Of a stretch of 64,000 nucleotides of DNA, positions 28,966-37,630 are shown one piece after another (the stretch's first letter is position 1; each line of letters starts with the position of its first letter). The DNA comes from Pseudomonadota bacterium (GTDB lineage Bacteria; Pseudomonadota; Gammaproteobacteria; Burkholderiales; Burkholderiaceae_C): the NCBI GenBank assembly GCA_022566735.1, contig JADFIG010000014.1:1-64000 (forward strand). Reading direction: 5' to 3'. The translations under genes and the position numbers were made by a program. Under the pieces are notes generated by a model, which was given only the letters and a program-made list of their open reading frames with translations, did no database searches and had not been told where the DNA came from.

Positions 28966-31116
28966 TCAGAGCGTGGCCAGGAAGGCCACCACCTCGTCTT
29001 GCACGCGGGTGCGCTTCATCGGCGGCAGGCTCTGCCAGATGCGGCGGCCATAGGGTTTGTCGATGAGGCGCATGTCGCAGATCATCAGCACACCGCGGTC
29101 GGTTTCCGAGCGGATGAGCCGGCCCGCGCCCTGCTTGAGCGCGATGATGGCCTGCGGCACCTGGTGCTGCATGAAGGGGTTGCCGCCTGACTGCGTCAGC
29201 AGCTCCAGGCGCTTGGCCAGCACCGGGTCGTCGGGCGGCGCAAAAGGCAGTTTGTCGATGACGACCAGCGTGAGCGCATCGCCCTTGACGTCGATGCCTT
29301 CCCAGAAGCTGTGGCTGCCCACGAGCACGGCATTGCCGGCATGGCGGAAGTCGTCGAGCAGGGTGGGGCGGGGGGCATCGCCCTGCTGCAGCACCGGGTA
29401 GGGGTCTGCGGCGTCCTGGAAGGCTTGCTTGAGCCGCTCGGCCGCGCGGGCCACGGCGCGCAGGCTGGTGCACAGCACGAAGGCCCGGCCGCGGTTGGCG
29501 CGGATCAGGGGCAGGGCGGCATCGACCACGGCGTCGGTGTGGCCCGGGTCGTTGGGCAGCGGCAGGCCTTGCGGCACGTACAGCATGGCCTGGCTCGGGT
29601 AGTCGTAGGGGCTGGACCAGGCCGCGCATGCGGCATCTTCCAGGCCCAGGGCCTCGGTGAAGTGGCGGAAGTCGTTCTTCACGGCCAGGGTGGCCGAGGT
29701 GAAGATCCAGGCCCGCCGGGGCGGGGGCTCGGGCGTGTCGCGGGCTTCGTCCGGGGGGCTGAGGGCATCACCGCCGGCCATCAGAGCCTGCAGGTCATGG
29801 GCCTGCAACTCATCGGCTGGCTGTGCATCGGCTGGCATCGCATCGACCGCGGCGAAGGCCTGCACCAGCTCGGCTTCGTGTTCCGATTCGTGCATGGCGC
29901 CTTCCCGGGCCTCGTCGAGGGGCGTGTCGCCACCCAGGCCCAGGCGCTGCCGGCGGAACACATCGGCCACGGAAATGGGTGTGCGGTGCAGCTGCACCCC
30001 ATGGCTGCCCACGTCCACCCAGCACAGCTCGGGCTCGTCGGCGCGCTCAGGGGCGCCCCAGGCCAGCAGGCGCTGCATCAGTTCGTGGCTGCGACGGTGC
30101 AGGTTGGCCAGGTCGGGGCCGCGCTCGGCCTGGTGCTCCAGCACCTCGCGCACGGCGGCCAGGGCCTCGCGCAGTTGCGCCAGCGTGGCGTACAGCAGGT
30201 GGCCTTCGCCCAGCTGGGCCTGGGCCATGCGCTGCATCTGCGGGCCGAAGCACAGGCGCAGGTCGCGCGCGGCGCGCTCCAGGGGGGCCAGCACATCGTT
30301 CCAGCGCGCGGCGTCGCGGGCCTGGGCCTGTCCGATGGCCAGGGTGTCGCGCACCAGGTCCAGCACCTGGGCCGTCGACACCGATTCGCCGAAGAACAGC
30401 GTGGCGGTGTCGGGCAGCTGGTGGGCTTCGTCGAAGACGATGGTCTGGGCGTTGGGCAGCAGCTCGGGCACGCCTTCTTCGCGCAGCATCAGGTCGGCGA
30501 AGAAGAGGTGGTGGTTGACCACGACGACGTCGGCATCCTGGGCTTCGCGGCGGGCCCGGACGACAAAGCATTCGGCGTAGCGCGGGCAGTCGCTGCCCAG
30601 GCAGTTCTCGCGGGTCGAGGTCACGCGCGCCCAGATGGCGGCATGTTCGGGCACGCTGGGGCACTCGGCCTTGTCGCCCGTGGCGCTCAAGGGCGCGAAG
30701 CGGTTGATGAGGCTGAGGTCGCGCACCTCCTGCTTGCTGGCCAGCAGGGTGGCGTCCTGGTTGGTGCGGTCCAGGTGGTGCCAGCACAGGTAGTTGCTGC
30801 GGCCCTTGAGCAGCGCGACCTTGACGGGCACCCCGAGCGCATCGCGGATGGCGGGCAGGTCGCGGTGGAAGAGCTGGTCTTGCAGGGCTTTGGTGCCGGT
30901 GGAGACGATGACCTTGCCGCCCTCGACCAGCGCGGGCACGAGGTAGGCCGCCGTCTTGCCGACGCCGGTGCCGGCCTCCAGCACGACGGTGCGCGCGTCG
31001 CGGATGGCGCCCTGCACGGCCAGGGCCATCTCGATCTGCTCGCGGCGTTCGCAATAGCCCTCGAAGGCGCGGGCCAGGGGGCCGCTGGCAGAGAACAGAT
31101 CGTTCAGGTCGTTCAA
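28966..31116 (-). CDS. ATP-dependent DNA helicase, DinG/YoaA (XPD-like) family
   Basis: This is a 716-residue superfamily 2 helicase. Walker A is EAGTGVGKTAAYL near 50 and the DEAH box is FDEAHQLPD near 235. Cysteines between these motifs (YLCWHH, ECPS, ENCLGSDCPRYAEC) match the Fe-S cluster domain of XPD/DinG/YoaA enzymes. C-terminal motifs include GSHSFWEGIDVKGDALTLVVIDKLPF and QGAGRLIRSETDRGVL (motif VI). It should unwind damaged or structured DNA 5' to 3'. The length and the lack of an exonuclease domain suit YoaA/DinG rather than the Gram-positive DinG. It is convergent with panC. Confidence 0.92.
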   Translation of the reverse strand: MNDLNDLFSASGPLARAFEGYCERREQIEMALAVQGAIRDARTVVLEAGTGVGKTAAYLVPALVEGGKVIVSTGTKALQDQLFHRDLPAIRDALGVPVKVALLKGRSNYLCWHHLDRTNQDATLLASKQEVRDLSLINRFAPLSATGDKAECPSVPEHAAIWARVTSTRENCLGSDCPRYAECFVVRARREAQDADVVVVNHHLFFADLMLREEGVPELLPNAQTIVFDEAHQLPDTATLFFGESVSTAQVLDLVRDTLAIGQAQARDAARWNDVLAPLERAARDLRLCFGPQMQRMAQAQLGEGHLLYATLAQLREALAAVREVLEHQAERGPDLANLHRRSHELMQRLLAWGAPERADEPELCWVDVGSHGVQLHRTPISVADVFRRQRLGLGGDTPLDEAREGAMHESEHEAELVQAFAAVDAMPADAQPADELQAHDLQALMAGGDALSPPDEARDTPEPPPRRAWIFTSATLAVKNDFRHFTEALGLEDAACAAWSSPYDYPSQAMLYVPQGLPLPNDPGHTDAVVDAALPLIRANRGRAFVLCTSLRAVARAAERLKQAFQDAADPYPVLQQGDAPRPTLLDDFRHAGNAVLVGSHSFWEGIDVKGDALTLVVIDKLPFAPPDDPVLAKRLELLTQSGGNPFMQHQVPQAIIALKQGAGRLIRSETDRGVLMICDMRLIDKPYGRRIWQSLPPMKRTRVQDEVVAFLATL

Positions 31117-31219
31117 GGTGTTCCGGGGAAAGGGGCGTCAAGTGAGCGTCGATCCAGCCCGACATTGTGGGGCCTGTCGCACCCGCATCGCCTCACCCTG
31201 AGTGGGGAGGCGGTGGGGC

Positions 31220-34006
31220 TCAACCGGGGGCGCGCAGCACCTGGCTGCGCAACGCGGACTGCAGCGTCTCCAGGCAGGCCTGCAGGTGCGCGCGGGTGGC
31301 TTCGTCGCGGGTGCGTCGACTGGCGCCCTGCAGCCACTGCTGCAGCTGCCGGCTTTGCTGCCAGACCAGGGCGCGCACATCGGCGCGGGGGCTGGCGGGC
31401 TTGAGCCACATCGCGGCCAGGCGGTTGACGTGCTCGCGCTGCAGGTTGCGGCGGCGCTCGGCCTCGTCCGCTGGCCGGGGCTCGGGGTCCTGCCAGATGG
31501 CTTTCATCAGGCGCTGGTGCACTTCCTGCGGCAGGAGCGGGTGGGCTTCGCGGTCGGCGGTCTTGTCGCGGTTGTCGAGCAGGCGCTCGGCCAGGGCCTC
31601 GCTCATCAGCGGGGCCAGCACGCCGCGTTGCAGGGCCAGTTGCAACTCGGCCACCGACACCTCCAGGCGGCCCAGGGCTTCGGCGTCCTGCAAGGTCTGG
31701 AAGTCCGGGGCGAGGCGGCGCTGCAGTCCGGGCGGCAGGCTCACGGCCTGTGGGCTGAGGTAGCGCCCGACCAGGCGGTCCAGGGCCTCGCGCTGCACGC
31801 TCGCGGGCAAGGGGTCGATCAGGTCGCGTCGGCTGCCCGGAGCATCGCGGCGGGTCACCACGCCACCCACCTGGCGCATCAGCACGCCACCGACGCGCGC
31901 CAGTTCGCGCAGGCCGTAGCCCACGGCACGGCGCGGCAGGTTGGCGTCGTCTCGCGGGGCGGGCACGCGGCGGTCGATGCGCTGGAGCAGGTCCTGCACG
32001 ATGGCGATGCGGCGGTCGGCGAAGGCCACCGGGTCGCGGCCCAGATCGAAGGTCAGGGACTGAGGGTCCACGCCCAGCAGGTTGTCCTCGTCGGTGCCAT
32101 AGGCGAGGGCCTCGGCCTGCTGCGGGTCGGCGCTGCGCTCGGCGATCGCCAGCAGGGTTTGCTCGGCCTGGGTGGCATCGGCGGGCAGCGGGCTGTAGCC
32201 GTACGCGACGGCCCAGAAGTCGTAAGGCCCCAAAGTGGTCTGAAAGGGGGCGCCACCCTGCTCGATGGGCTTGCCCGGCGCGGGCAGGTTCATTGGCGCG
32301 TAGTCCATCACCGAGGCGCTGTTGCCGTGCTGGCGGGTCAACTCGGGGTTGTCCAGTTCGGTGGCGCTGCGCCAGCGCGAGGCGCGGAAGTTGTGGCGCA
32401 GGCCCAGGGTGTGGCCGACCTCGTGCATGGTCGTGTCCTTGAGGTAGGCCAGCACGAAGTCACGCACCTGCGGGCTGTCGGGGTCGAGCACGCCTTGCGC
32501 GGCCAGCACGTCCAGGCCCAGGGTGAGTTGCTCGGCGGCCACGTCGGCGTGCTGGCAGGCCGCCTCGGCGCCGTGCTCGTGGGGCGCTGCGGCGCGCCCG
32601 TTCCCGCCGAGGTCGCCGCTGCCGGACAGCGCCGATGTCGACAGGTACTGGCTGCGCACCGCGCGGATGGATCGCGACGACAGGCTCTCCAGGGCGATGT
32701 GGGCATCGAGGATCTCGCCCGTGCGGGGGTCCACGTGGCTGGGGCCGATGGCACCGAAGGCTGGCTGGGCGTTGGTCATCCAGCGGATCGAGGCGTGGCC
32801 GGTCTGCAGCGTGTCGAAGGGCGTGTCGGCCGGCGGGGTGCGCACCTCGATGGCGTTCTTGAACCCGATCGCCTCGAAGGCCGCGTTCCAGGCCAGCACG
32901 CCTTCGGTGATGGTGGCACGGTAGGCCTGTGGCACGGTGGGGTCCAGCCAGAACACGATGGGCTGCACGGGCGCGGACAGCGCGGCGCTCGGGTCCTTCT
33001 TTTCGAGGCGCCAGCGGTTGATGAACTGCTGGCGGGGCGTGCGGGCCAGGTCGTCGGTGAAGTCCGCCACCGTGCTGGTGAAATAGCCCACGCGCGGGTC
33101 GGCCTTGCGCCGCGCCATGGGCTGGGCAGGCAGGGGTGTCAGGCTGTAGTGCACGTTGACGAACAGGCTGCGCGGGTCCGGCACCGAGGACGGAACCGTG
33201 GCGATGGGGGACCCCGCAGGGGCGCCCGGCACGGGCACGGCGATGCTCGGTGTGGCGAAGTGCTGGCTGACCTCGAACACAGCCACCTGCTCGCTGCTGC
33301 GCGCCTGGCTGAGCAGCGACTGGCGCACGTCGAAGCCGTAGTTCTGGCGGTAGCTGCGCTGCAGCTGCATGGCGATGCCCAGCACGTCGTTGAGCCACAG
33401 CGCCGACGCGTCGATCAGCACCGCGCCGGTCCTGGCGTCCGGTGCGCTGGCCAGGGGCACGGCCGCCAGCAGGCTGGGCGAGAACGCCGACTGCACCGCC
33501 TTGGCTTGCGGGGTGCCGCTGGCCGCCGTGTAGGCCGCGTTCACCGCCACCAGTTGCACCTGCTGCTGGACCTTGCGGAACTCCACCCACTGGGGCCGCC
33601 CCACCTGCGCGAACCGGCTTTGCATCAGGCCGCCCAGCACGCCCGCCTCGCCGATGCCCGTGGCCAGCTTGGGCGACAGGAACAGCGGCTGGCCCAGCAC
33701 CTGCGGCGAGAGCTCGATCCAGACCTTGTCCTGCTTCTTCCACAGGGGCAGGAGGCCGGCCTGGCGTTCCGCCCCGCGTGTGACGACGTCGAAGGCGGGC
33801 GGCTGACCCGGCTGAGGCGCCGCGGCCGCGCCGGCGGGCAGGCCTGCGCCACCCACGCTGGACGGCGGCGAGACGCTGCTGCACGCCTGCAGGATGAGGC
33901 AGCACGTTGCCAGCAGGCTCAGGCGCAGGGACGGGCGCAGAGACGGGCGCAGAGAGGAGGGGAGCGAAAGGTGGAGCGAAGGGTGCATGCGCATGGCAGC
34001 GAACAT
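31220..34006 (-). CDS. Zinc-dependent metalloprotease lipoprotein (DUF5117/DUF4953 type)
   Basis: This is a protein of about 928 residues. The N-terminus has a serine/leucine/arginine repeat, a hydrophobic stretch and the lipobox LQAC, so it is probably an outer-membrane-directed lipoprotein. The central domain (about 70-300) is rich in strands. The catalytic domain has the complete metzincin site HEVGHTLGLRHNF (HExxHxxGxxH) near residue 535, followed by the Met-turn candidate ASVMDYAPMN. The architecture matches large bacterial zinc metalloproteases with DUF5117 and DUF4953 domains, whose substrates are unknown. ATG 34006 is chosen; ATG 33994 and 33988 are also possible. It stands alone, between the helicase and the TRAP locus. 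Confidence 0.85.
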   Translation of the reverse strand: MFAAMRMHPSLHLSLPSSLRPSLRPSLRLSLLATCCLILQACSSVSPPSSVGGAGLPAGAAAAPQPGQPPAFDVVTRGAERQAGLLPLWKKQDKVWIELSPQVLGQPLFLSPKLATGIGEAGVLGGLMQSRFAQVGRPQWVEFRKVQQQVQLVAVNAAYTAASGTPQAKAVQSAFSPSLLAAVPLASAPDARTGAVLIDASALWLNDVLGIAMQLQRSYRQNYGFDVRQSLLSQARSSEQVAVFEVSQHFATPSIAVPVPGAPAGSPIATVPSSVPDPRSLFVNVHYSLTPLPAQPMARRKADPRVGYFTSTVADFTDDLARTPRQQFINRWRLEKKDPSAALSAPVQPIVFWLDPTVPQAYRATITEGVLAWNAAFEAIGFKNAIEVRTPPADTPFDTLQTGHASIRWMTNAQPAFGAIGPSHVDPRTGEILDAHIALESLSSRSIRAVRSQYLSTSALSGSGDLGGNGRAAAPHEHGAEAACQHADVAAEQLTLGLDVLAAQGVLDPDSPQVRDFVLAYLKDTTMHEVGHTLGLRHNFRASRWRSATELDNPELTRQHGNSASVMDYAPMNLPAPGKPIEQGGAPFQTTLGPYDFWAVAYGYSPLPADATQAEQTLLAIAERSADPQQAEALAYGTDEDNLLGVDPQSLTFDLGRDPVAFADRRIAIVQDLLQRIDRRVPAPRDDANLPRRAVGYGLRELARVGGVLMRQVGGVVTRRDAPGSRRDLIDPLPASVQREALDRLVGRYLSPQAVSLPPGLQRRLAPDFQTLQDAEALGRLEVSVAELQLALQRGVLAPLMSEALAERLLDNRDKTADREAHPLLPQEVHQRLMKAIWQDPEPRPADEAERRRNLQREHVNRLAAMWLKPASPRADVRALVWQQSRQLQQWLQGASRRTRDEATRAHLQACLETLQSALRSQVLRAPG

Positions 34007-34045
34007 ACCATCGCGACCACCAGCTTCCGCTGCGGCCTGCCCATG

Positions 34046-34082
34046 AAAAAGCCCGGCTGGCGCTGGGCGCATCAGCCGGGCT
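34046..34082 (-). terminator. Intrinsic terminator of the TRAP locus
   Basis: On the minus strand AGCCCGGCTG pairs with CAGCCGGGCT over ten bases around a 13-base loop, followed by a run of five T. It lies 20 bases after the stop of the TRAP permease gene and ends that transcription unit. Confidence 0.9.
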
Positions 34083-34101
34083 GTCGTGACGGAGGCAGGC
34101 C

Positions 34102-36255
34102 TCACTGGGCTGGCTTGGGGAACCAGTCGGCCACGGCCTTCAGTTCGGGGAAGTCGTGCACCGCCAGCGGCGCGTAAGACACCACCGCCAAACCGATCGT
34201 CATCACCACCAGCGGCAGGATCCAGCGCTCATAGCGACGGTAGAAGCCCAGGTGCTTGACCTCGCTGTCGGCCAGCGTGACCTCTTCCTCGCCGATCACC
34301 TGGCGGGTCAGCAGCTGGTTGATGGCCACCGGAGGCAGCAGGTAGCCCAGCTCGAAGGCCACCAGCACCATCATCCAGAAGTGCAGCGGGTCGATGTTGT
34401 TGGCGTAGGCGATCGGGGCGAGCGTGCCCGACACCAGCACCACGGCACCGAACGGGTCCATGATCATGCCCAGCAGGACCTTGGTGACGACCAGGAAGGT
34501 CATGGCGATCCAGTGGTTGTCAAAGACCTTGGGGAAGTAGCCCATGACTTCGGAGCGCTCGATCACGCCACCCATGGCCAGCGACAGCGTCATCAGGCTC
34601 AGCAGGGCTCCGATGTGGCCGATGGTCTCGTTGGTCGCGTAGCGGATCGACTTCTCCACCCCTTCCTGGCGGTGGCTGGCGTAGTCCGGCGTCAGCTCGG
34701 CCTTGCCCTGGTTGGTCATCTTGTCGTAGACGAGGATGATCAGCAGGATGACCGGCATGATGGTCGGCGCGGTGATCTCGTTGAGCTTGGTCTCCAGCAG
34801 GAACTCGTACAGCCACACCACCACGGCCACCACGATCAGGTAGGGGATGGTGGGCACGATCTGGCGCAGCATCGCGGGGATGGCGACGGACGGCGACTCG
34901 ATGTTGGCGCGCTGGGTGCGCAGCATCTGCGAGGCCAGGAAGAACAGCGTCGAGGTCAGCAGGAAGACGTAGAAGCCCCAGTGGTACAGGCCCGAGGTCG
35001 TCACCTGCTTGTTCAGCGCGGCGATCAGCACCACCAGCAGGCAGGGACGCAGCACCACGCCCAGCGAGCCGGACATGGCGGTGGCGGCCAGCGCGAACTG
35101 GCGCGAGCCACCCGAGGCGCGCACCTCGTGGTAGATGATGCCGCCTGCGGCGATCACGAACACGCCCGAAGCGCCGGTGTAGGCCGTGGCCCAGGCGGCT
35201 GCGATCAGGATGATGTAGGTGAGCATCTGGGGCGACAGGCTCCAGGGGCGCAGGATGTTCATGAACAGGTCGACGATGCGGCTTTGCTTGAGCAGCATGC
35301 CCGACCAGATGAACAGGCCCAGGTTCATGAAGATGCTGGGCAGCTCCATCAGCTGGTTGATGTAGATGGCCAGGCCCGCGTCGTGGCCCTTGATCAGGAA
35401 GTACACGCCCGCGACGGTGGCCATCTGTGCGTACAGCGGGATGGACAGCAGGGCACCCGTCCAGTTGCCCTCGCCGAACGAGGACTTCACCGGCTGGATC
35501 ACGCGCTTGAGGTTGATCAGCAGCAGGATGGTGAACAGACCCATCCAGATGTAGTGGAGCAGCGGGTGCTCGACCGGCACGCCAGAGCCGCTGAGGATCT
35601 GGTAGTAGCGCACGGCCGAGTACAGCAGCAGGCCCGAGGACACCACCTGCGACGCCGATTGCAGCAGGTAATCCTTCGTGTAGTGACCCGGGCGGATGCC
35701 GATGTGGTGGAAGCCCAGGGTGGTGGTCACCGCAGCGATGGCCACCATGATCAGCAGGATCAGCGGGCGGTTGTCCGTGCCGACCTGGAACAGGCCGAAG
35801 AAGCTGGTCTCCAGCGTGCGGTAGGCCTTCACCTGCGGCGTCTGGTGCTGCAGCACCTTGGCGTACAGGTCGTGCTTCATCTGGCAGATCTGCTGCGCCT
35901 GCTCGATGGACTTGCGCACCACGGCCGGGTCGCCGGCCTTCTGTTCGCCGAAGAGGTCGTCGATGTCGTCACCGCCCGACTTGGCCGGGGCCGCCGAGGA
36001 CTGGCGGGCCACTTCGGCCTCGATGTCGATGTTCGGGTTGCAGTCCGGCTTGCTGGGGGTGGCCCGCAGCATGAAGTACTGCACCTGCGCGGGCGGGTCA
36101 CCGAACATGGATTCGCCCAGCTTGAGCAGCTGGCCGTGGACCATCTCGCCCGTGCCGATGATCAGGGTCAGCAGCAGCAGGGCGAAGACGGGGAGACTGG
36201 AGAACCATTCGAGGTAGCTCCGGCCCAGGATCTGGCGGGATTGGGGGGTGTTCAT
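34102..36255 (-). CDS. TRAP transporter large permease (DctM-type, with Q-like N-terminal part)
   Basis: This 717-residue membrane protein has about 16 helices. Residues from about 270 on form the DctM core, with QLMELPSIFMNLGLFIWSGML, AYTGASGVFVIAAGGIIYHE, TAMSGSLGVVLRPCLLVVLIAALNK, GMIMDPFGAVVLVSGTLAPIA and FELGYLLPPVAINQLLTRQ. The first part has a helix (about 18-40), an unusual hydrophilic insert of roughly 100 residues with two cysteines, and further helices (about 150-260) that probably take the role of DctQ. The protein imports an unknown solute, probably an organic acid, by ion symport. The solute-binding gene lies upstream in the same operon. Confidence 0.88.
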   Translation of the reverse strand: MNTPQSRQILGRSYLEWFSSLPVFALLLLTLIIGTGEMVHGQLLKLGESMFGDPPAQVQYFMLRATPSKPDCNPNIDIEAEVARQSSAAPAKSGGDDIDDLFGEQKAGDPAVVRKSIEQAQQICQMKHDLYAKVLQHQTPQVKAYRTLETSFFGLFQVGTDNRPLILLIMVAIAAVTTTLGFHHIGIRPGHYTKDYLLQSASQVVSSGLLLYSAVRYYQILSGSGVPVEHPLLHYIWMGLFTILLLINLKRVIQPVKSSFGEGNWTGALLSIPLYAQMATVAGVYFLIKGHDAGLAIYINQLMELPSIFMNLGLFIWSGMLLKQSRIVDLFMNILRPWSLSPQMLTYIILIAAAWATAYTGASGVFVIAAGGIIYHEVRASGGSRQFALAATAMSGSLGVVLRPCLLVVLIAALNKQVTTSGLYHWGFYVFLLTSTLFFLASQMLRTQRANIESPSVAIPAMLRQIVPTIPYLIVVAVVVWLYEFLLETKLNEITAPTIMPVILLIILVYDKMTNQGKAELTPDYASHRQEGVEKSIRYATNETIGHIGALLSLMTLSLAMGGVIERSEVMGYFPKVFDNHWIAMTFLVVTKVLLGMIMDPFGAVVLVSGTLAPIAYANNIDPLHFWMMVLVAFELGYLLPPVAINQLLTRQVIGEEEVTLADSEVKHLGFYRRYERWILPLVVMTIGLAVVSYAPLAVHDFPELKAVADWFPKPAQ

Positions 36256-36315
36256 GGGGCGTCAGGAAACCGGGATGCCTGGGCAGGCAAGCCTTCGGCA
36301 GGGGAGGGGGGCAGG

Positions 36316-36350
36316 CTGCCGCGCGCACCGTCGTGCACATCGCGCGGCAG
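36316..36350. repeat. Stem-loop between the solute-binding and permease genes
   Basis: CTGCCGCGCG and CGCGCGGCAG form a perfect ten-base stem with a 15-base loop and no T-run. The position suggests an mRNA stabiliser or partial attenuator that keeps solute-binding protein above permease, a common arrangement in uptake operons. That role is inferred. Confidence 0.7.
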
Positions 36351-36394
36351 TCCGGACGAGGGGTGGCAGGCCACGCCCCCGCGTCGTCAATGCA

Positions 36395-37447
36395 TCACTT
36401 CCAGTCTTCTTCAGACTTGGTCGCGCACTCCGGGTCACCCGGGTTCACGTTGCAGCGGATCTTCTTGATGACCTTCAGGCCGCGCTTGTCGTACAGGCCC
36501 TTCTGGGCGATGTCGATGCGCGACTCGCGCAGCATCAGCGTGTACTTGTAGGAGTTCTCGGGGCTGAGCTCCATCCAGGTGGCCGGCGGCACGCTGGCAT
36601 CGGCCTGGCGGATCAGCTGCATGGCACGGTCGAACTGGCCCAGCCAGTACTGGCGCGAGTGTTCGCCAAAGCCTTCGGGGAACTTGGCCTTGTTGAGCAC
36701 GACCTGGTAGGTCAGGATCAGGATGGGGAAGCGCGCGATCGCGCCGTTCTTGCCGATGCCCTTGTACAGCTCCAGCGGCTTGTAGGCCATGGTGGGCGCT
36801 GCGATCATGTCCACCGAGCCGTTGTTGAACTTGGTGGAGAAGTTGGTGATGTCGGCCGACACCGGCTGTGCGCCGATGCGCTGGATCATCACGGCCTGGG
36901 CCTTGTCGTAGTCGAAGGAGGCGATGCGCTTGCCGGCCAGGGCCTCGACCGTGTTGATCTTGCGGTCATTGACCACGGGGTAGGCCGCGCCCAGGGGCAG
37001 GATGCCGCCGATCTCGTAGTTGCCCTCGACCATCAGCTTGGCTGCTTGCGGCGCGGCGTAGGTCTGGATGACCTTGCGCACGACTTCGTAGCTGTCGCCG
37101 ATGTCGATCTTGCCGTCCTTGACGATGGTGGTGGCGCCCAGGGTGTCGAGGGAGCCGGCGACGGCGTTGAACTGGCGGGTGCGGAAGGCCGTGGCGATCA
37201 GGCCGTCGCATTGGCCAGTGCGGAAGTCTTCCGAGGCCACGCGTTCGTCTGTGTAGCCCTTGAGTTCGACCGCGGCACCGTGTTTCTGCATGGCCACCAC
37301 GTAGTCCTTGGCCATGTTGAACAGGTCGCCGGACGTCCCCAGCAAGTCATACACGCAGACCTTCTGGCCGGCATGTGCCGTGGCAGCAAGTCCCGTCGAA
37401 ATCAGCAGCGCAGTGCCGACTTTGCCCATCGTCTTGACCAACTTCAT
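36395..37447 (-). CDS. TRAP-associated periplasmic solute-binding protein
   Basis: This 350-residue protein has a classical signal peptide (MKLVKTMGKVGTALLISTGL, cut after AHA). The mature part starts GQKVCVYDLLGTSGD and has the two-lobe look of a binding protein: GLIATAFRTRQFN, GKRIASFDYDKAQAVMIQRIG and DMIAAPTMAYKPLELYKGIG. Four cysteines lie near the two ends and probably pair. It is not a typical DctP but belongs to the divergent group of putative solute-binding proteins found beside large DctM permeases. The strong GAGGAG Shine-Dalgarno sequence fixes ATG 37447. It precedes the permease by 140 bases. Confidence 0.82.
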   Translation of the reverse strand: MKLVKTMGKVGTALLISTGLAATAHAGQKVCVYDLLGTSGDLFNMAKDYVVAMQKHGAAVELKGYTDERVASEDFRTGQCDGLIATAFRTRQFNAVAGSLDTLGATTIVKDGKIDIGDSYEVVRKVIQTYAAPQAAKLMVEGNYEIGGILPLGAAYPVVNDRKINTVEALAGKRIASFDYDKAQAVMIQRIGAQPVSADITNFSTKFNNGSVDMIAAPTMAYKPLELYKGIGKNGAIARFPILILTYQVVLNKAKFPEGFGEHSRQYWLGQFDRAMQLIRQADASVPPATWMELSPENSYKYTLMLRESRIDIAQKGLYDKRGLKVIKKIRCNVNPGDPECATKSEEDWK

Positions 37448-37562
37448 GAAGTCTCCTCGGTGCAAAAAACACAAGGGCCGTGACATGCCAGGGCCCCCGT
37501 CCATGCCATCTTGTCGTGGCGGTCCTCATGACCGCCGCGGCGATCTGGAACTTGTGGATGTC

Positions 37563-37590
37563 ACTATATCTGGATACAAGTTTTGTCAGC
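37563..37590 (-). promoter_or_regulatory. Possible promoter of the TRAP operon
   Basis: On the minus strand GCTGAC (or CTGACA one base in) is followed after 15-16 bases by TATAGT. The start codon of the solute-binding gene is about 115 bases further on. Confidence 0.4.
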
Positions 37591-37593
37591 TTG

Positions 37594-37620
37594 CCCCTTC
37601 CCACACAAGCGGGGGAAGGG
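37594..37620. repeat. REP-like stem-loop
   Basis: CCCCTTCCC and GGGGAAGGG pair around ACACAAGCG. A second pairing, GCTTG with CAAGC, is also possible. Hairpins with this CTTCCC/GGGAAG composition recur in many Burkholderiales genomes. It lies just after the stop of the upstream lipoprotein gene and has no T-run. Confidence 0.6.
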
Positions 37621-37630
37621 AATTCCCGGA

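Noticed and set aside
37562-37573. CACTATATCTGG before the TRAP operon, identical to part of NrdR box 1
   Set aside because: Only one half fits the NrdR palindrome, the outer bases do not match, and there is no second box at 31 bases. The shared part is mostly a TATAGT promoter.
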